A stretch of 64,000 nt of DNA from Acholoe squamosa (lineage: Eukaryota; Annelida; Polychaeta; Phyllodocida; Polynoidae), in NCBI GenBank assembly GCA_949317995.1, contig OX439045.1, positions 40,753,693-40,817,692 of the forward strand, read 5' to 3'. This document shows positions 24,580-36,159 of the stretch, piece after piece (the first letter of the stretch is position 1; every line of letters begins with the position of its first letter). Made by a program: the position numbers and the translations under genes. The notes under the pieces are model-generated. The model saw only the letters and a program-made list of their open reading frames with translations, searched no databases and was not told the origin of the DNA.

Positions 24580-27390
24580 ATGAGCTATCAAATAAAAGAT
24601 CTCGGACAGTACTCTGACCATGAAACTGACCGTGATGCCCTTTACACATTTCCAATATATAATTTCTTTAGACAAGACAGAGTGAGTATATACCGTGGGG
24701 GGCTGTGTGCCCATGTTAATGAGTCTGTCACTTGTTCTGTCGACATGTTTAAGCAGTTGAATAGATGTAATAACGATATTGAAGTTCAGTGGTTTTTATC
24801 TGTAAAAGGTAACTCGAAGTAATATTTATAGGCCACCTGATGGCAACCTAACGATTTTTTGTGACACTATTAAGGCTCTATTTCTACAAATTGATAACCT
24901 GGACCCATATGACATATTTGTTTTAGGTGATTTTAACGTGAATACCTTGTTTAAATCTGCTGATAAAAATAAGCTGTGTGAAATTATGGATCAGTTCGAC
25001 CTAGGACAGTAACTGAACTCCATCACCACAACATCTGGCACTAATACCTGTATAGATTTGATTTTCACAAACTGTACCAATATTGTGTCTTCAGGACCAT
25101 TGGATTTTCACTTAATTGATCACTTGTCAGTCCTTGTTCATAAGTATCATGTACATGTTGAAAAAAGTTAGAGACAATCTTTTGGCAGATCCTACAAAAG
25201 TTTTGATATGGATAAATATTTGAACGATCTGAGTGATTGTGATTGGACTCTGTTTGATAATTGTGATGATGTGACAGTTTGTTGGGATATAATATTTGAA
25301 AGTATATTGAAAAGAATGTTAGATGTTCAATGTCCAGTTAAATCTTTTAAAGTTCACGACAAACCAGCCCTGTGGATGAATAATTACCTGTTAAAACATA
25401 TTAATGACAAAAATGAGTTACTTAAGACCGCGCGAGCTTCTGCTTCTATATTAGACTGTCATGTTGCTAGGACCATATGAAATGAAGTTAATAATTAAAT
25501 AAATTTGGCAAAAGAATCTTACTATACAAATTTTTCTGAAAATTTAATAAGTGATTCTAAACGTCTCTGGACTGCAATGAAATAAATTCTACCCACTAGT
25601 AAAAATAGTAGTATAAGTATTAACTTGGTCAATAATGATGGCAATACTATTCGAATTGAGGAAACCTCAGGATTTATTAATAAGTTCTTTGCAGAAATTG
25701 GTCCTTCCTTAACAACTACTCATAACCAAGACTTTGAGTTTAAGGGAAATCGGTGCCTAGTCAACATGCAGGAATTAGAATTTTCTGACGATGAGATCAT
25801 CAAAGCTATAAAGGATTTAGATACATCTACGTCATCTGCTATTGACTATCTACCCACACATGTTTTCAAAGCTGCGGCCATCCATATGTCCAACAGGTTT
25901 ATAAAAATAATGAACTTGTGTTTATATACCAACATTATACCTGACCGATGGAAGATTGCCATTGTAACTCCTTTGCCTAAAGCTGGTGATGCCACAAATG
26001 TTTTAATTATAGACCAATCAGTGTATTACCAGCTCCTGGAAAGCTATTAGAGAGGTTAATTCATACTTCTACTTCGAAACATTTGGAATTAAATAATATT
26101 TTGTCAATAAACCAAGGAGGTTATCGTTAAGCATCAATATAGATGATGCCCGTATTAATCATCAGAGGGAGCCTAGTCCCCTCACTGGTACAGGTAGACT
26201 ATTTCAGGTGTGCTGACCCAGTTACTCCCTCACCTGCATGCTGCAGGCCTAAGGCTGGCTCCATGCTTGTCACAAATTTTTTTTTTTTATTTTTCTTCAT
26301 TCTATGTTTTTTGTTAATGAATAGACTGGTGTTCAGTTTTCAGAGGTCCAAGTCCATATGCTTAGTTACTTGTTCCTATTCTCCTCGTAAGGGTTATCAG
26401 AAAAACAAAAGAAAAACAAATCAACCTTATATTCAATTTCAAAATTAGTTGACAACATTTTAGAAAATAGAAATAAGGGTAATATATCAATAGCAATCTT
26501 TATAGATATAAAAAAGCATTCAATTCTGTAAACCATTCAATATCAATAAAGGAAAAAAAAGTTAGAGCAATATGGAATTCAAAATCGTAACTCGACACTT
26601 ATTGAAAACTACCTTTCTAGACGGCAGCAGTGTTCTTTAGCAAACCACAAGCGCTCAGGTAATCTTCCCTTGCCGTGTTGGGTACCACAGGGGTCTATAT
26701 TGGGGCCTCTTTTCTTCTTATTATGTATCAATGACTGTATTTCCGAATATGATATTCATTCTACTATGCTATATGCCGATGATTCAGTCTTGTATGCCAA
26801 TGGTAAGAATGTGCGTGACATATCTGCTGTATTAAATGTTGCTCTTAATAATTTCTACAATTGGTCCGCTATCAATAAGCTCACAGTTAACGAGAGTAAA
26901 ACTAAAGTTATGGTTTTTGCATCATCAAAAAAAAAAAAAAAAATTGCCTACACCCAAAATATATCTGAACAATGAGTTATTAAAGTGTGTTATTTCTTAT
27001 AAATATCTGGGTGTAATACTGCACCAAGAGCTAAATTTCAACATGTACCTATGAAGTGTTATAAAGAATGTTAGATTTAAGTCATATCTTTTGTACTTTA
27101 CTAGAAAATACATGTCCAAGAATACACAAATACGCATTTACAAGTCACATATACTGCCCATTATAGACTATTGCGATATCTTATATATCGGAGCTAAAGA
27201 TGACAACTTAAATGAACTCCAAAGGTTACAAAACAAATGCTTGAAGACCTGCTTGTCTTGCCATATCTTAACTCCTACTGATAAAGTACATACTGAGGCT
27301 GAGCTACCTGTACTATCGTTTAGGAAATCATTTAAGGATGTATGCTCACAAGAGAAGTTTACAGGAAGAGTATGTCAACCGGATTGTTAG
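24580..27390 (+). pseudogene. LINE C endonuclease-reverse transcriptase remnant
   Basis: Endonuclease motifs: FFRQDR...GGLCAHVNE (24660-24725), YRPPDGN (near 24832), VLGDFNVN (near 24925) and IDLIFTN with LIDHLSV (25050-25135). Reverse transcriptase motifs: IPDRWKIAIVTPLPKAGDA (25940-25995), LVDNILENRNKG and FIDIKKAF (26450-26525), QGSILGPLFFLLCIND (26690-26735), MLYADDSVLYANG (26765-26805), INKLTVNESKTKVM (26873-26913) and YKYLGVILHQELNF (27000-27040). The thumb region reads QIRIYKSHILPIIDYCDILY. The catalytic YADD is intact, but stops, frameshifts and an A-run frameshift near 26930 inactivate it. An insertion at 26127-26391 splits the RT. Confidence 0.88.
26127..26391. mobile_element. Short insertion in LINE C with probable target-site duplication
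   Basis: The LINE frame reads INQGGYR up to 26128 and resumes with a second GY after 26391. GGTTATC is present on both sides, as expected of a 7-8 bp duplicated target. The 265-bp insert contains a T-run near 26280. On the minus strand that would be an internal A-run. No coding. Class unknown; a SINE-like element is possible. Confidence 0.55.
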
Positions 27391-27797
27391 GCAAACCAGA
27401 TTTAATACAGCCCCAGTACTTGACTATCCTATTCCAAAATGTAGAAGTTCTTAAGTTTTAACACTGTTTATTGGCTAATGGAAGTACCACATAAGTAGTT
27501 GTTACATTAATTTGCCAGATTATACAATAACATGTTCAATACAACGACTTAATAGTTGGTATACAGATGGTTTCAATGAACACATCGAACATATCAGAGT
27601 TGTCCTATCACATGTATTACCATTACAGCTCATATTCTGCCTAATGCCATCAATATTTCACCTCTTAAGCTCATATTAGGTTTCAATTGACTGCCAGTAG
27701 GTAACAGTTCCCAAATTTGATTTCCATGATATAATGGACTACTTCTATATATCTCCATCCTTGGTCTGCTCACTTTGTGTCTTTTCTTATCATGACC

Positions 27798-30469
27798 TCA
27801 TAACTCTCTTAGAGGAACTACAACATGATCCTCACATTGAGCATATTTATACATATAACAGGCTAGTGCCTTTTTATATCTAATTCTAAGTGATTCAACC
27901 TTACATTGTGCTAAAAGGTCTACTATATGGACATCTTGGGCATTTTTCACCTTCAAACATGCACGCAGGCAGTGGTTTTGTACTGTATCAATATGGTCCG
28001 CTATTGTTTTGGGTCCTGACTCATGTATAAAACTACAATATTCTAATATAGGTACAATCATTTGTTTATATATTCTCAAAGAATTTTCAACATCCAGATA
28101 TTTTACAATATTACGCAATTGTTTCAATTTTGATGTACCCATACCATCTTTTTTCTTACAATGCTGTTTGAAACTCAGGTCTTCATCAATTATCACTCCT
28201 AGGTAATTCAATTTTCTACATTTGCTAGTACGGTACCTTGCATAATGATATTACTTCTATGTATATGTTGTCTTATAGAGCTACACCACAAGGTTTTTGT
28301 TTTTTTAACATTTACTGTAAGAACATTCACTCTACACCAGTTTTCAATTTCATTTACATCATTCTGCATTAGTGAGGCCATTATCACGGAATCTTTCCCA
28401 TTTATTACCAACGCAACATCATCAGCATATAGGAAACTCTCACAATTTACTACTTTACTATTAATACTATTCAAATAGATGTTGAACATTAATGGCCCCA
28501 GCACCGTACACTGAGCCACACCACAGTCCATAACTTTCCTACTAGAACACATGCCGTTGACCTTAGAAACCTGGTATCTATTTAATAGGAAATTCTTTAA
28601 CCATTTTATACATTTTTCATCACAATTTATATTTCGTAATTTTGTTATCAATATTTCCAAATTTACAGTATTGAACGATTTCTTTAGATCCAGGAATAAA
28701 ATCAACGAGTATTCCCCTCTATTATGGGCTTCCAGTAAGTATTGTACCAGTTTAAAAATAGCATCGACAGTTGACCTACCTGGCATAAATCCAAATTGAT
28801 GTTCATTTATAATATTATTTTCCATCAAGTGATCCACTATTTGTTTATGTACACATTTTTCGATAAGTTTTGAAAAAACATTAGTCATTGTTATCGGTCT
28901 CCAATTTGAAACATCACTTAACGACCCATAATAAGGTAAAGGTACAACATGTCCTATTTTTAATACACTTAGTATATTTCCACTATCAAATGATTTGTTT
29001 ACAAAAGTTGGTAATAACATAGTCTTACTTAATAGAAAATCTTTTACTATACAACACGGTACATCTTCAATACATGAACTTTTACTTACGTAAATTGCTT
29101 TAAGGATTTTGTTATAAGTGTCTATTGTACAGTTTTCCAGAGTAACTATGTTATCACATACCATTCCATCATTGACATATGTCATGATCCCGAACCTTTT
29201 TTGCCAAATCTGAGCCTATATTTATATAATTATCATTTATATAATCTGGTAGTAACTTGGCATTCACTGTTGTACCTGTATCATCTTTTAAGTTCATGGT
29301 GGGTGTAGTGTTATTACCTTTCCATACCATGTTTAACATCTTCCAAAATCTCTTAGGGTCCTTCTTATACTTGTATAGTAAGTATATTGTTACCTTTTTT
29401 CTCCTGGTTGTTAGTTTGGTGTTAATATCCTTTTTTATTATTTTCACTCTGTCTAGTAGTAAGTTTATATGACCCGGTATACATCTTTTAGCTTGTCTAA
29501 ACAGTCTTTTCTTTTTAGAAATTAATCTTGCTACTCTTTCATCATAGAACAAATCCTTTTCACGTACTTTATATTGTTTTATAGGATTATATCTATCTAG
29601 GTATTCGACAATAATACGACATATGATTTTATTATATACATCTGTTTCATTCGAGTCTGGGTCTATACAAGTATTCCAGTTTACATCATTCACATAGCAT
29701 TGCAATTCTATTCTATTAAATTTACTCATATTTCTTGACTTAATTATTTTTATTGGCTTCTTAACTTCTTTAACCATTTTCCTGATAACAAATACTGGGA
29801 CATGATCTCCACAAATATCATTTAAGAGTCCATATTCTTTTACACAGGTACAATTTGTATAATAATGATCTAATGTTGATTTCCCATACCTATGGAAGTA
29901 TGTTCGTTGGGTTCTTAAATACCTTAGACCTGTATCTTTTAAAACGTTGGAAATTCTTCTAAACTTCATACAATTCCTACCACGACTATTTACATTCAGG
30001 TAACCCATAATCCATATCTCTTTGTTTTTATACTTTTCACATGAAACTATTGTATTAATATGATTGTAGCACTTCAATACATTTCCTTTTGGTGGTCTAT
30101 ATACTACTGTTATTACCTTTTGTTTATGTCCAGGGTATGTTATACATAGACATATACATTCTATGTCTTTGTTGATCACTGAGAAAACATCATCAATTTC
30201 CATATAAGGTACATAGCAATTGTCTATATAGCAAGCAACACCTCCTCTTTTACCACACCTTCTGTCATTTCGGACCAATGTTTTATCATATATATATATA
30301 GTTGACTACTTGGTGTGGATGGCTTTAACCAGGTTTCAGTTATGCCTATAAAATCAAAGCCCTTAAATTCTCGAACTACATAATTGTATTTATCCCTTAA
30401 ACTCTGTGTATTAAACACCAAAAATTTGAAACCACTACCTTCTTGTACATTCTTTGGATCTCTACTCAT
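27798..30469 (-). pseudogene. LINE D endonuclease-reverse transcriptase, three frameshifts
   Basis: Read 3' to 5' on the given strand. Endonuclease: FLVFNTQSLRDKYNYVVREF and IGITETWLKPSTPS (30469-30290), GGVACYID, VVYRPPKGN, GYLNVNSRG (the usual GDFN is changed), STLDHYYTN and CGDHVPVFV. Reverse transcriptase: HVVPLPYYGSLSDVSNWRPI, NEHQFGFMPGRSTVDAIF, LFLDLKKSFNTVN, AQCTVLGPLMFNIYLNSI and FLYADDVALV with intact catalytic aspartates (near 28430), then NVLTVNVKKTK and YLGVIIDEDLSF. About 890 codons in total. Ends overlap by a few bases between frames, so each break is a small indel. EN and RT together carry out target-primed insertion. The altered GDFN and AQCTVLGP motifs suggest it was already inactive. 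Confidence 0.9.
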
Positions 30470-30763
30470 CTATGATAGTTCCATCTGTCTCCATCCGTCC
30501 CTTCTTTGAACATACACATACATGACCATATTTCCTAACATATATACAAGTGGAGATGTTGTATGGACGCTAGACATTGTCTGAGAGAAACCTCTTAATA
30601 ACATATTTATATGTGCTGAGTAGGTATAGACACTGTACTTTTTAGGGTCCAATACCAGGATAACGGTAGCACTTGCTATCCTATACAGTGAATCCGTATC
30701 ACCAAGCAGTGGTATAACTGAACCACAAAAATGCAAGGTAATGGTCCAGGTGGTGAGAAACAT
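30470..30763 (-). other. Unidentified 97-codon frame abutting LINE D ORF
   Basis: This frame ends in a TAG whose next codon is the ATG of the endonuclease frame. It might be the end of a LINE ORF1 or 5' leader sequence. No RRM, zinc knuckle or esterase motif is visible. Similarity is unknown. Confidence 0.25.
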
Positions 30764-31147
30764 GATAATGTTAACAGTTAATTAATACATCAATAACCTT
30801 ACACCAATATATCAAAATTGAAACTATGAAAACTAACCCAACTACTAGTTATTACAATACTTCTTAATTTTACCAATTCACCCTGTTTTAGTAGTAATGG
30901 GACATTTTATATTATTGTCCCATATCAACAGTCATATATCTTTATATTGCTCACAGGTATACATAAGTTATTTACCAAGGAATCGTTGATATATAGTAGA
31001 TTATTATGGTTCTAATGTTAAAGCATTGTAGCGGACAGTTGAAAATCCATGTTAGAACCATCCTTTTTTTTCAAATTACTATACAGTACTATTCTATATA
31101 CGGACCAAACCGGCCATCGTATCTCAGTCTTTCTAGCACATGGGTTC
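30764..31147. other. Non-coding spacer, possible 3' UTR of the NADAR exon
   Basis: AT-rich. It follows the stop of the minus-strand NADAR exon and precedes LINE D. No clear AATAAA on the minus strand was identified. Confidence 0.35.
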
Positions 31148-31448
31148 TTATTGTCCATGTGTGGCCAGCCTCTCTTCATGCAATGTATCTTCTACTAGTT
31201 TAACATCATTCTTTATGGTGTATTCTTCTTGTAGGTGAGATCTCAGCTCCTCGAGTAGGACACCTAGCATGTTTACCCCATGGTAGCTATCATCGTCCAG
31301 GCAGGAGTCTTCATACCCAGCTCCAGCACTCCAGAACATGTCGTGTTCACTATGTACCAGGTAAAACTTGTTGGTTTTCCTTAGCAGGTCTTTTAACATT
31401 TGATTCTGGATAAACTTCTTGCTAAGACAGAGTTTCATAACTTGCAGC
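31148..31448 (-). CDS. Terminal exon encoding the C-terminal half of a NADAR domain
   Basis: The minus-strand frame reads VMKLCLSKKFIQNQMLKDLL, FYLVHSEHDMFWSAGAGYED and YHGVNMLGVLLEELRSHL, ending LATHGQ and a stop. This matches the second half of the NADAR (YbiA/DUF1768) fold: helix K-F-x-Q-N-x-x-L, strand with D-x-x-W-x-x-G, and G-x-N-x-L-G-x-L-L. NADAR proteins hydrolyse N-glycosidic bonds in riboflavin-pathway intermediates or ADP-ribosylated DNA bases. An acceptor (ATTGAG) precedes the exon at 31449-31454, giving a phase that leaves one base of a split codon. The N-terminal exons were not found upstream (higher coordinates). The exon may be an orphan fragment or belong to a gene with distant exons. 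Confidence 0.6.
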
Positions 31449-31454
31449 CTCAAT

Positions 31455-32167
31455 AAAGTCAATAAAGTTTAAAATTTGTTCTAAAGAAAGAGTACTATCC
31501 AGTTCTTTGAACTAGAAGCACCTCACCTCATGATTTGCATTGGGAGGGGTGCCAATCTCTTTGGATCGAAAGCCAATATGGCGGACATAACAGCTTGTCA
31601 GACAATTCTTGAGGCTATAAAATGCCTGTAAAACATTTTAACAAATCCCAAATTATAGAAAACTCAAATAGTGAAACAATAGGACCAATCAAATTGGTAA
31701 ATTGGTTTTTAAACATTTACCACCTGTTATGACGATAACCCCCACCCTTTACCCCCATCTAATAACCACTCCTTTTACTTTGGTCCAGTATTTCTTCTAT
31801 GCAATATCATTACTGCCACCTTTTGGGTAGTGGAAAAAGGACGTGACCTGGCTAATTGACGTCAGTACAAACGTCATTTTTACTTTCAAGACCTGTCACA
31901 AGGAGGCGTGTAAGAATGTGTATATATTTTACTCGCATTCTACTTTTAACAGTGGGTAAAAGTCAACGTTTATCACATCATTTGGTACTTCTGACAGGAG
32001 CATACATGCATAGTCGTGTGCTATTTTTATAGCATGCTATAGGACACACTAAATGATAAAAAAAAGTCCATGTCATGTAAGTAGACACCTTTTCTGTGGT
32101 CACATACCAACATCCTACTATGTAAGGTCGAAAAGATCAGTTATGCATTGGGCTGAGCCACACGGCT
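31455..32167. other. Non-coding sequence upstream of the NADAR exon
   Basis: Searched by eye on the minus strand for the first half of the NADAR fold without success. No repeat recognised. Confidence 0.35.
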
Positions 32168-32536
32168 CAGGGCTTGACAAATCCCTGTGCCCAATGCCTG
32201 TGATTAAAAAAATAAATTCACTGGGCACAAATAAATTTTCAAGTTGTGCCCAACAGGCACAGCTGTCGAAAACCTAATAAAGACATCAGCACAATGCTAT
32301 GTTGATGATATTGTCTCTCAAACTTTAAATGGAGTTGTTTCACCAGAGATGTAATGAAAATGAAAAAAAGAATTTCTTTTTAATCTTAAAACTATGTGTG
32401 TTCCATCCATCTAAATATATAATTTTGGGTATAGAAAGCAAAGGTGCTGGACACAGAGCTTGCCTGTTGGGCGCAACTTTTATTTGCCAATGTGCCCAGT
32501 GGGCACATGGTCCCAAAACTGATTTGTCGAGCCCTG
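32168..32536. mobile_element. hAT-like miniature transposon
   Basis: Perfect ends apart from one base: CAGGGCTTGACAAATC (32168-32183) and GATTTGTCGAGCCCTG (32521-32536). Inside, CTGTGCCCAATGC-type and GTGCCCAGTGGGCACA segments form subterminal inverted repeats. CAGGG-type ends are common in hAT elements. No convincing 8-bp target duplication, no transposase. Confidence 0.75.
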
Positions 32537-33040
32537 ACAAGTATAACTACAGCTACAGTTACATGAGCAAAACTGCAGACTAATCAGTCTACTGAACTTC
32601 AGTGGCTGATTGGTCTCACACCTAGTTGTCTGACAGAGTAGTTACCTGAGCAACGACACTCAGCCCTATCCTTTACATGTGTCATATCATACTTCTTGCT
32701 GTGATACATGTGCTCTAACGTTGTAAGAGGGGTTTAACTTACAGGAATGAATCATGCACATCCATTAAGATAATGCAAGGGGATGCATTACTGGAGTGTC
32801 CCTCACCCCATACCCTACCCTACATAAGTTGCTTGTTATTCATCCACGAACCAGTAAGCAGCAATGGGTGTGCGGCGGTGGTGGGAAAATGTTATGATAA
32901 GGGTACACATGCTATGGTAAGGTGCAGCATGTAAAAGATTAATTGGAACATGTTAATAAGGGTCATTTATTTTTGTAATGTTAAGGTGGGAGAATGTAGG
33001 GGGACAGAAAAACATGGTGGTTACTGGATAGAATAGAATA
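32537..33040. other. Unassigned non-coding sequence
   Basis: No feature supported. It becomes increasingly G-rich towards the following array. Confidence 0.35.
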
Positions 33041-33157
33041 GGTTAGGTAGGGTAAGGTAGGGTAGGGTAGGGTAGGGTAGGGTAGGGTAGGGTAGGGTAG
33101 GCTATGGGGTGGGGGGCACCCCTTTAGGGTAGGCTATGGGGTGGGGGGCACCCCTTA
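33041..33157. repeat. (GGTAG)n array and adjacent 30-bp tandem duplication
   Basis: About ten GGTAG pentamers (33051-33100), preceded by variants. Then two copies of a segment reading GGCTATGGGGTGGGGGGCAC. A strongly strand-asymmetric, G-rich stretch. Confidence 0.9.
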
Positions 33158-33229
33158 AGTAATAAGGGGGAGGGGGAAAACACATGCACACCCTACTTAC
33201 TCCTCTACCTACCGCTACCTACCTAATTT

Positions 33230-33500
33230 ATTTACCTACCTACCCACCGCCCCTGTTGTTAAAATAAACGCGCCCCAACTACAGCGCCACAAGAGTTTAT
33301 TACTACTGTGGATTTCCATAGCAACCAAACTCATGTTTTACATAAATTAGCATAAATTATCTCTCAGCCAATCAGAGCTCAAGAAAGTAGGTCACATATA
33401 TGGTCACTTCCGGTCTCAAAACTATGTCATTTCCGGTTAGAAAGTAATTCAAATCTATTTCAGTAGCTGTTCCTATGCACTGAGTTTGCCCATATATACT
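33230..33500 (-). repeat. Dispersed repeat family S, inverted partial copy
   Basis: The reverse complement matches 17900-18150: ACCGGAAGTGACCATATATG, TGATTGGCTGAGAGATAATT, ATGAGTTTGGTTGCTATGG, CACAGTAGTA and GGTGGGTAGGTAGGTAA. Confidence 0.75.
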
Positions 33501-33806
33501 ACTAATAATGCATAAATGTCTTTTTATTGGAAATAAGGCGACAATAGGTCTTCTTAAATATTTTTCCCCTTCTGAACTTTATAACATGAGTAATACCACT
33601 GTGTGTACGCAGTTTGTTTAAATGAAATACGTCCATTTAATTCGACTGTGTGGTGGTTGTTGCCTTAGAAAGTCAGTACATGATCTATAGACACCATTGT
33701 CTACACCAGACAGAAAGGATGGTAAAAACTACTTTCTATGCATGTGCAGTGTTCAAGGTCATCACAACCACAGGCCATCACGCCAGCATGTGGTCAGTGA
33801 GACAGG

Positions 33807-33815
33807 TATATAAAG
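33807..33815 (+). promoter_or_regulatory. TATA box of the first Ly6-like gene
   Basis: TATATAAAG, 59 bp before the ATG. It is followed by AGTTCTCTGAGAACCC and CACACATC. The second paralogue has the same box at exactly the same distance and the same leader. Confidence 0.85.
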
Positions 33816-33865
33816 CTGGGGCCTAGTAAGGCCCATCATTAGTTCTCTGAGAACCCCCACACATC

Positions 33866-35986
33866 ATGCTTCGTCTTGCCTGTCTCTTCCTCCTGGCTGG
33901 AGTAGCCCTTGGTAGTGGCTATGGCTATGAAAAGAAAACCAGTAAGTACATTAATATACCTATATATTATTGAGGTATGTGACAGTAATAAGTAGATAAA
34001 GTCTATTGAAATTTGATTACCTCATATTTTTATATAATTACAGCGACCAAAGTGCCAACTGTTTATTTCAATACCTACTTAGTGTAGATTGACAAAAGCC
34101 AGAGAATTATTGCTCTTAGCTTTGGCCCAGTGTTGATCTTAATAATATGTAACAATCTTGTTCTTGACAAGGACTGAAATCGTAATAAATATCAATACGT
34201 TTTATTGCAGTGAAATGCTTCCAGTGTGAATACAGGCCACCAAAGTCCTACAAAGTAAAGGTCCCACGTGAGGAAAAATTCGAAGTCAAGGTATTTCATG
34301 CAATAATCTTCCATGATACATGTAGTTTACATTCCCAATCTGGTCAAGAGAAGATCAGCCATGGGGAACATACATAGTATAATAATAATTGTAGACAGTA
34401 ATTTGCATGCAATAGGAAAGATCAAATTTAAAGACCAGGTAGTGACAATGTTCAATAGCCTAAATGTATAGTTTAGTGTGGGTTTTTTCACTGATTACTC
34501 CAAGTTCGTCTTCCTCATTCACAGCACCTTGTCCTCCATTTGAGATTAGTTTATGGAAATATAGATTTGAAAGCAGTTCTGCATTCTTGCAGTGGGTGTT
34601 TAATTGTCTGTGGTCATCATTGCAGGTCCCTAAACACACACAAGAGTGCAATGAGGAGCAGGTTCTGGCTGGACAACGTTATGTAGAGGACAAGAAGGAG
34701 GAGAAGAAGGATTATGGACATAAAGGATATGGACATAAAGGATATGGACATGGTGGATATGACCATGGTCATGGACATGGTTACCAGCAGAGAAGCTATG
34801 GCCACTATGAGCCTGTGTACAAGACTGTCAAGCGCTGCTACCCCAAGGTGAGAAACATGCATGTATTCTTACTCACATTCACACTTGACCCTTCAAGACT
34901 GACTTGATTCCTCTAAGATCATGTTCCTTTATTATAATGATCAAGCAATGCAGTCTAGCAAATCTACTCAATTGCATTGTATTGGTATGCTACACGAACT
35001 CTTGATGAATGTATCAATGCCATGGGATCAGTATGTTACTTGTAGGCTGTCCAGTCTCTCGAATAGGCTACTAAAAGTTTAATAGGTCAATCTGCAGTGG
35101 ACAGTAGGAAGGATTATGGTTGTATTTGCATATTTTACTTCTATTTCAAGTAAACTGTCTTTCTACACCAGGGTTTCCATTCCTCTTCTAACAAATCAGC
35201 ATTCTTTATGTGGAATGAGGTAGTTTCCTTAGACTTGATAATGTTTTCAGGTTGAGTATGCAACACAGACCCGCAGCAGGACTGTTTATGATACTGAGAC
35301 TAAGACTAGACGTGCTGGTGGCTTCGACCCCTGCATGGGCCCCATCACTGCTGAGTCTGGCAAGGCTGATGGTGTTGATGCTTGGGACTGCCACAGCAAC
35401 TGCTACACCAGAGTAGACCACTATGGCAGTAAGTTCACATACATATTGATTAAGTAAGACTTAGTAGTTGACCCAATAAGATGGGAGAATTTTGGGTAGA
35501 CTAGTTTTCAACTACAACAGAGGAGTGCGTGCCAATAATGTTGGTTACAAAGTGTTCATATACACACATAACTGAAGATGAAGTAACCAAGTAAAATGTA
35601 TGGCGATCATGTCATTCATTATAAACAACTTTTACGAGAACCTTTTTTTACTCATAATACTAGCTGTACAATTTAAAAAGAGAGGCAGAGGGACATGACT
35701 CTCCCTACATGTTTGAACTGGTGGCATAAAGGTGTTCCAAGCAGCATGTAATTTCTGGCATAACATTGTAGTACACCTAAATTGCAATCTCTGCTTTCAA
35801 TACAAAACTAAGGCACAACTAGTAACAAGAGAATGTGTTTATTCAAATAATCCAGATGTTGCACGTGGCTGCTTCAAGGGAGAGTTCGGAGTGAACCCCA
35901 GCCACCCAGGCCCCCAGACCATCAATGGCCAGACCTACCGCTTCTGTCACACTGACCGCTGTAATGGAGAGAAGATTGCTCACTAA
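33866..35986 (+). CDS. Secreted Ly6/uPAR-like protein with a Gly-His-Tyr-rich insert, paralogue 1
   Basis: Five exons: 33866-33941, 34211-34290, 34626-34847, 35251-35428 and 35856-35986. All introns are GT-AG; the phases are 1, 0, 0 and 1. The product is 228 residues. Residues 1-16 form a signal peptide (MLRLACLFLLAGVALG). The mature part has ten cysteines (28, 31, 60, 123, 154, 173, 177, 191, 216, 221), with CFQC at the start and CHTDRCN at the end. This is the hallmark C-x2-C and C-x2-D-x-C-N pattern of three-finger Ly6/uPAR domains. Residues 82-113, encoded in exon 3, are a Gly-His-Tyr repeat (YGHKG units) after an acidic/Lys stretch, so the domain is more than twice the usual length. No hydrophobic GPI-signal tail, so probably released. 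His-rich repeats suggest metal binding or a structural matrix role, which is inference. The start is fixed by the TATA spacing and signal peptide. Confidence 0.88.
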
Positions 35987-36153
35987 ATCTGCATAAGTTA
36001 TTTTTTTTAAGGGTTGAAGGTTTTTGTTGTCAAGTCACTAATTAAAATGAGTGATGAAATCTGACAATATGGGATATGTTAACTCTTCACCTAATTCTCG
36101 GTTGGTGGCTCCATAGGAGGGGCATTGCGTGGATGTGGACCACCAGAGACTTA

Positions 36154-36159
36154 AATAAA
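36154..36159 (+). terminator. Polyadenylation signal of Ly6-like paralogue 1
   Basis: AATAAA about 170 bp after the stop codon. The second paralogue has one at a similar distance. Confidence 0.75.

Larger units (their letters stand above)
24540..27690 (+). mobile_element. Decayed LINE C (endonuclease-reverse transcriptase)
   Basis: A continuous but frameshifted EN-RT coding region on the plus strand with about 250 bp of AT-rich 3' sequence after the last frame. Its 5' end appears truncated inside the endonuclease. It lies tail to tail with LINE D, and the junction near 27690 is approximate. Confidence 0.85.
27690..30763 (-). mobile_element. LINE D, the best-preserved non-LTR retrotransposon of the window
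   Basis: The minus strand carries an almost continuous EN-RT reading frame broken at only about three points (near 30250, 29177 and 28209). It is younger than LINE A or C. The 5' boundary is uncertain and may lie near 30770, where a 97-codon frame begins. The 3' end meets LINE C. Confidence 0.85.

Noticed and set aside
33041..33105. Telomeric repeat
   Set aside because: The unit is GGTAG, not TTAGGG, it is short, and both flanks are ordinary dispersed repeats.
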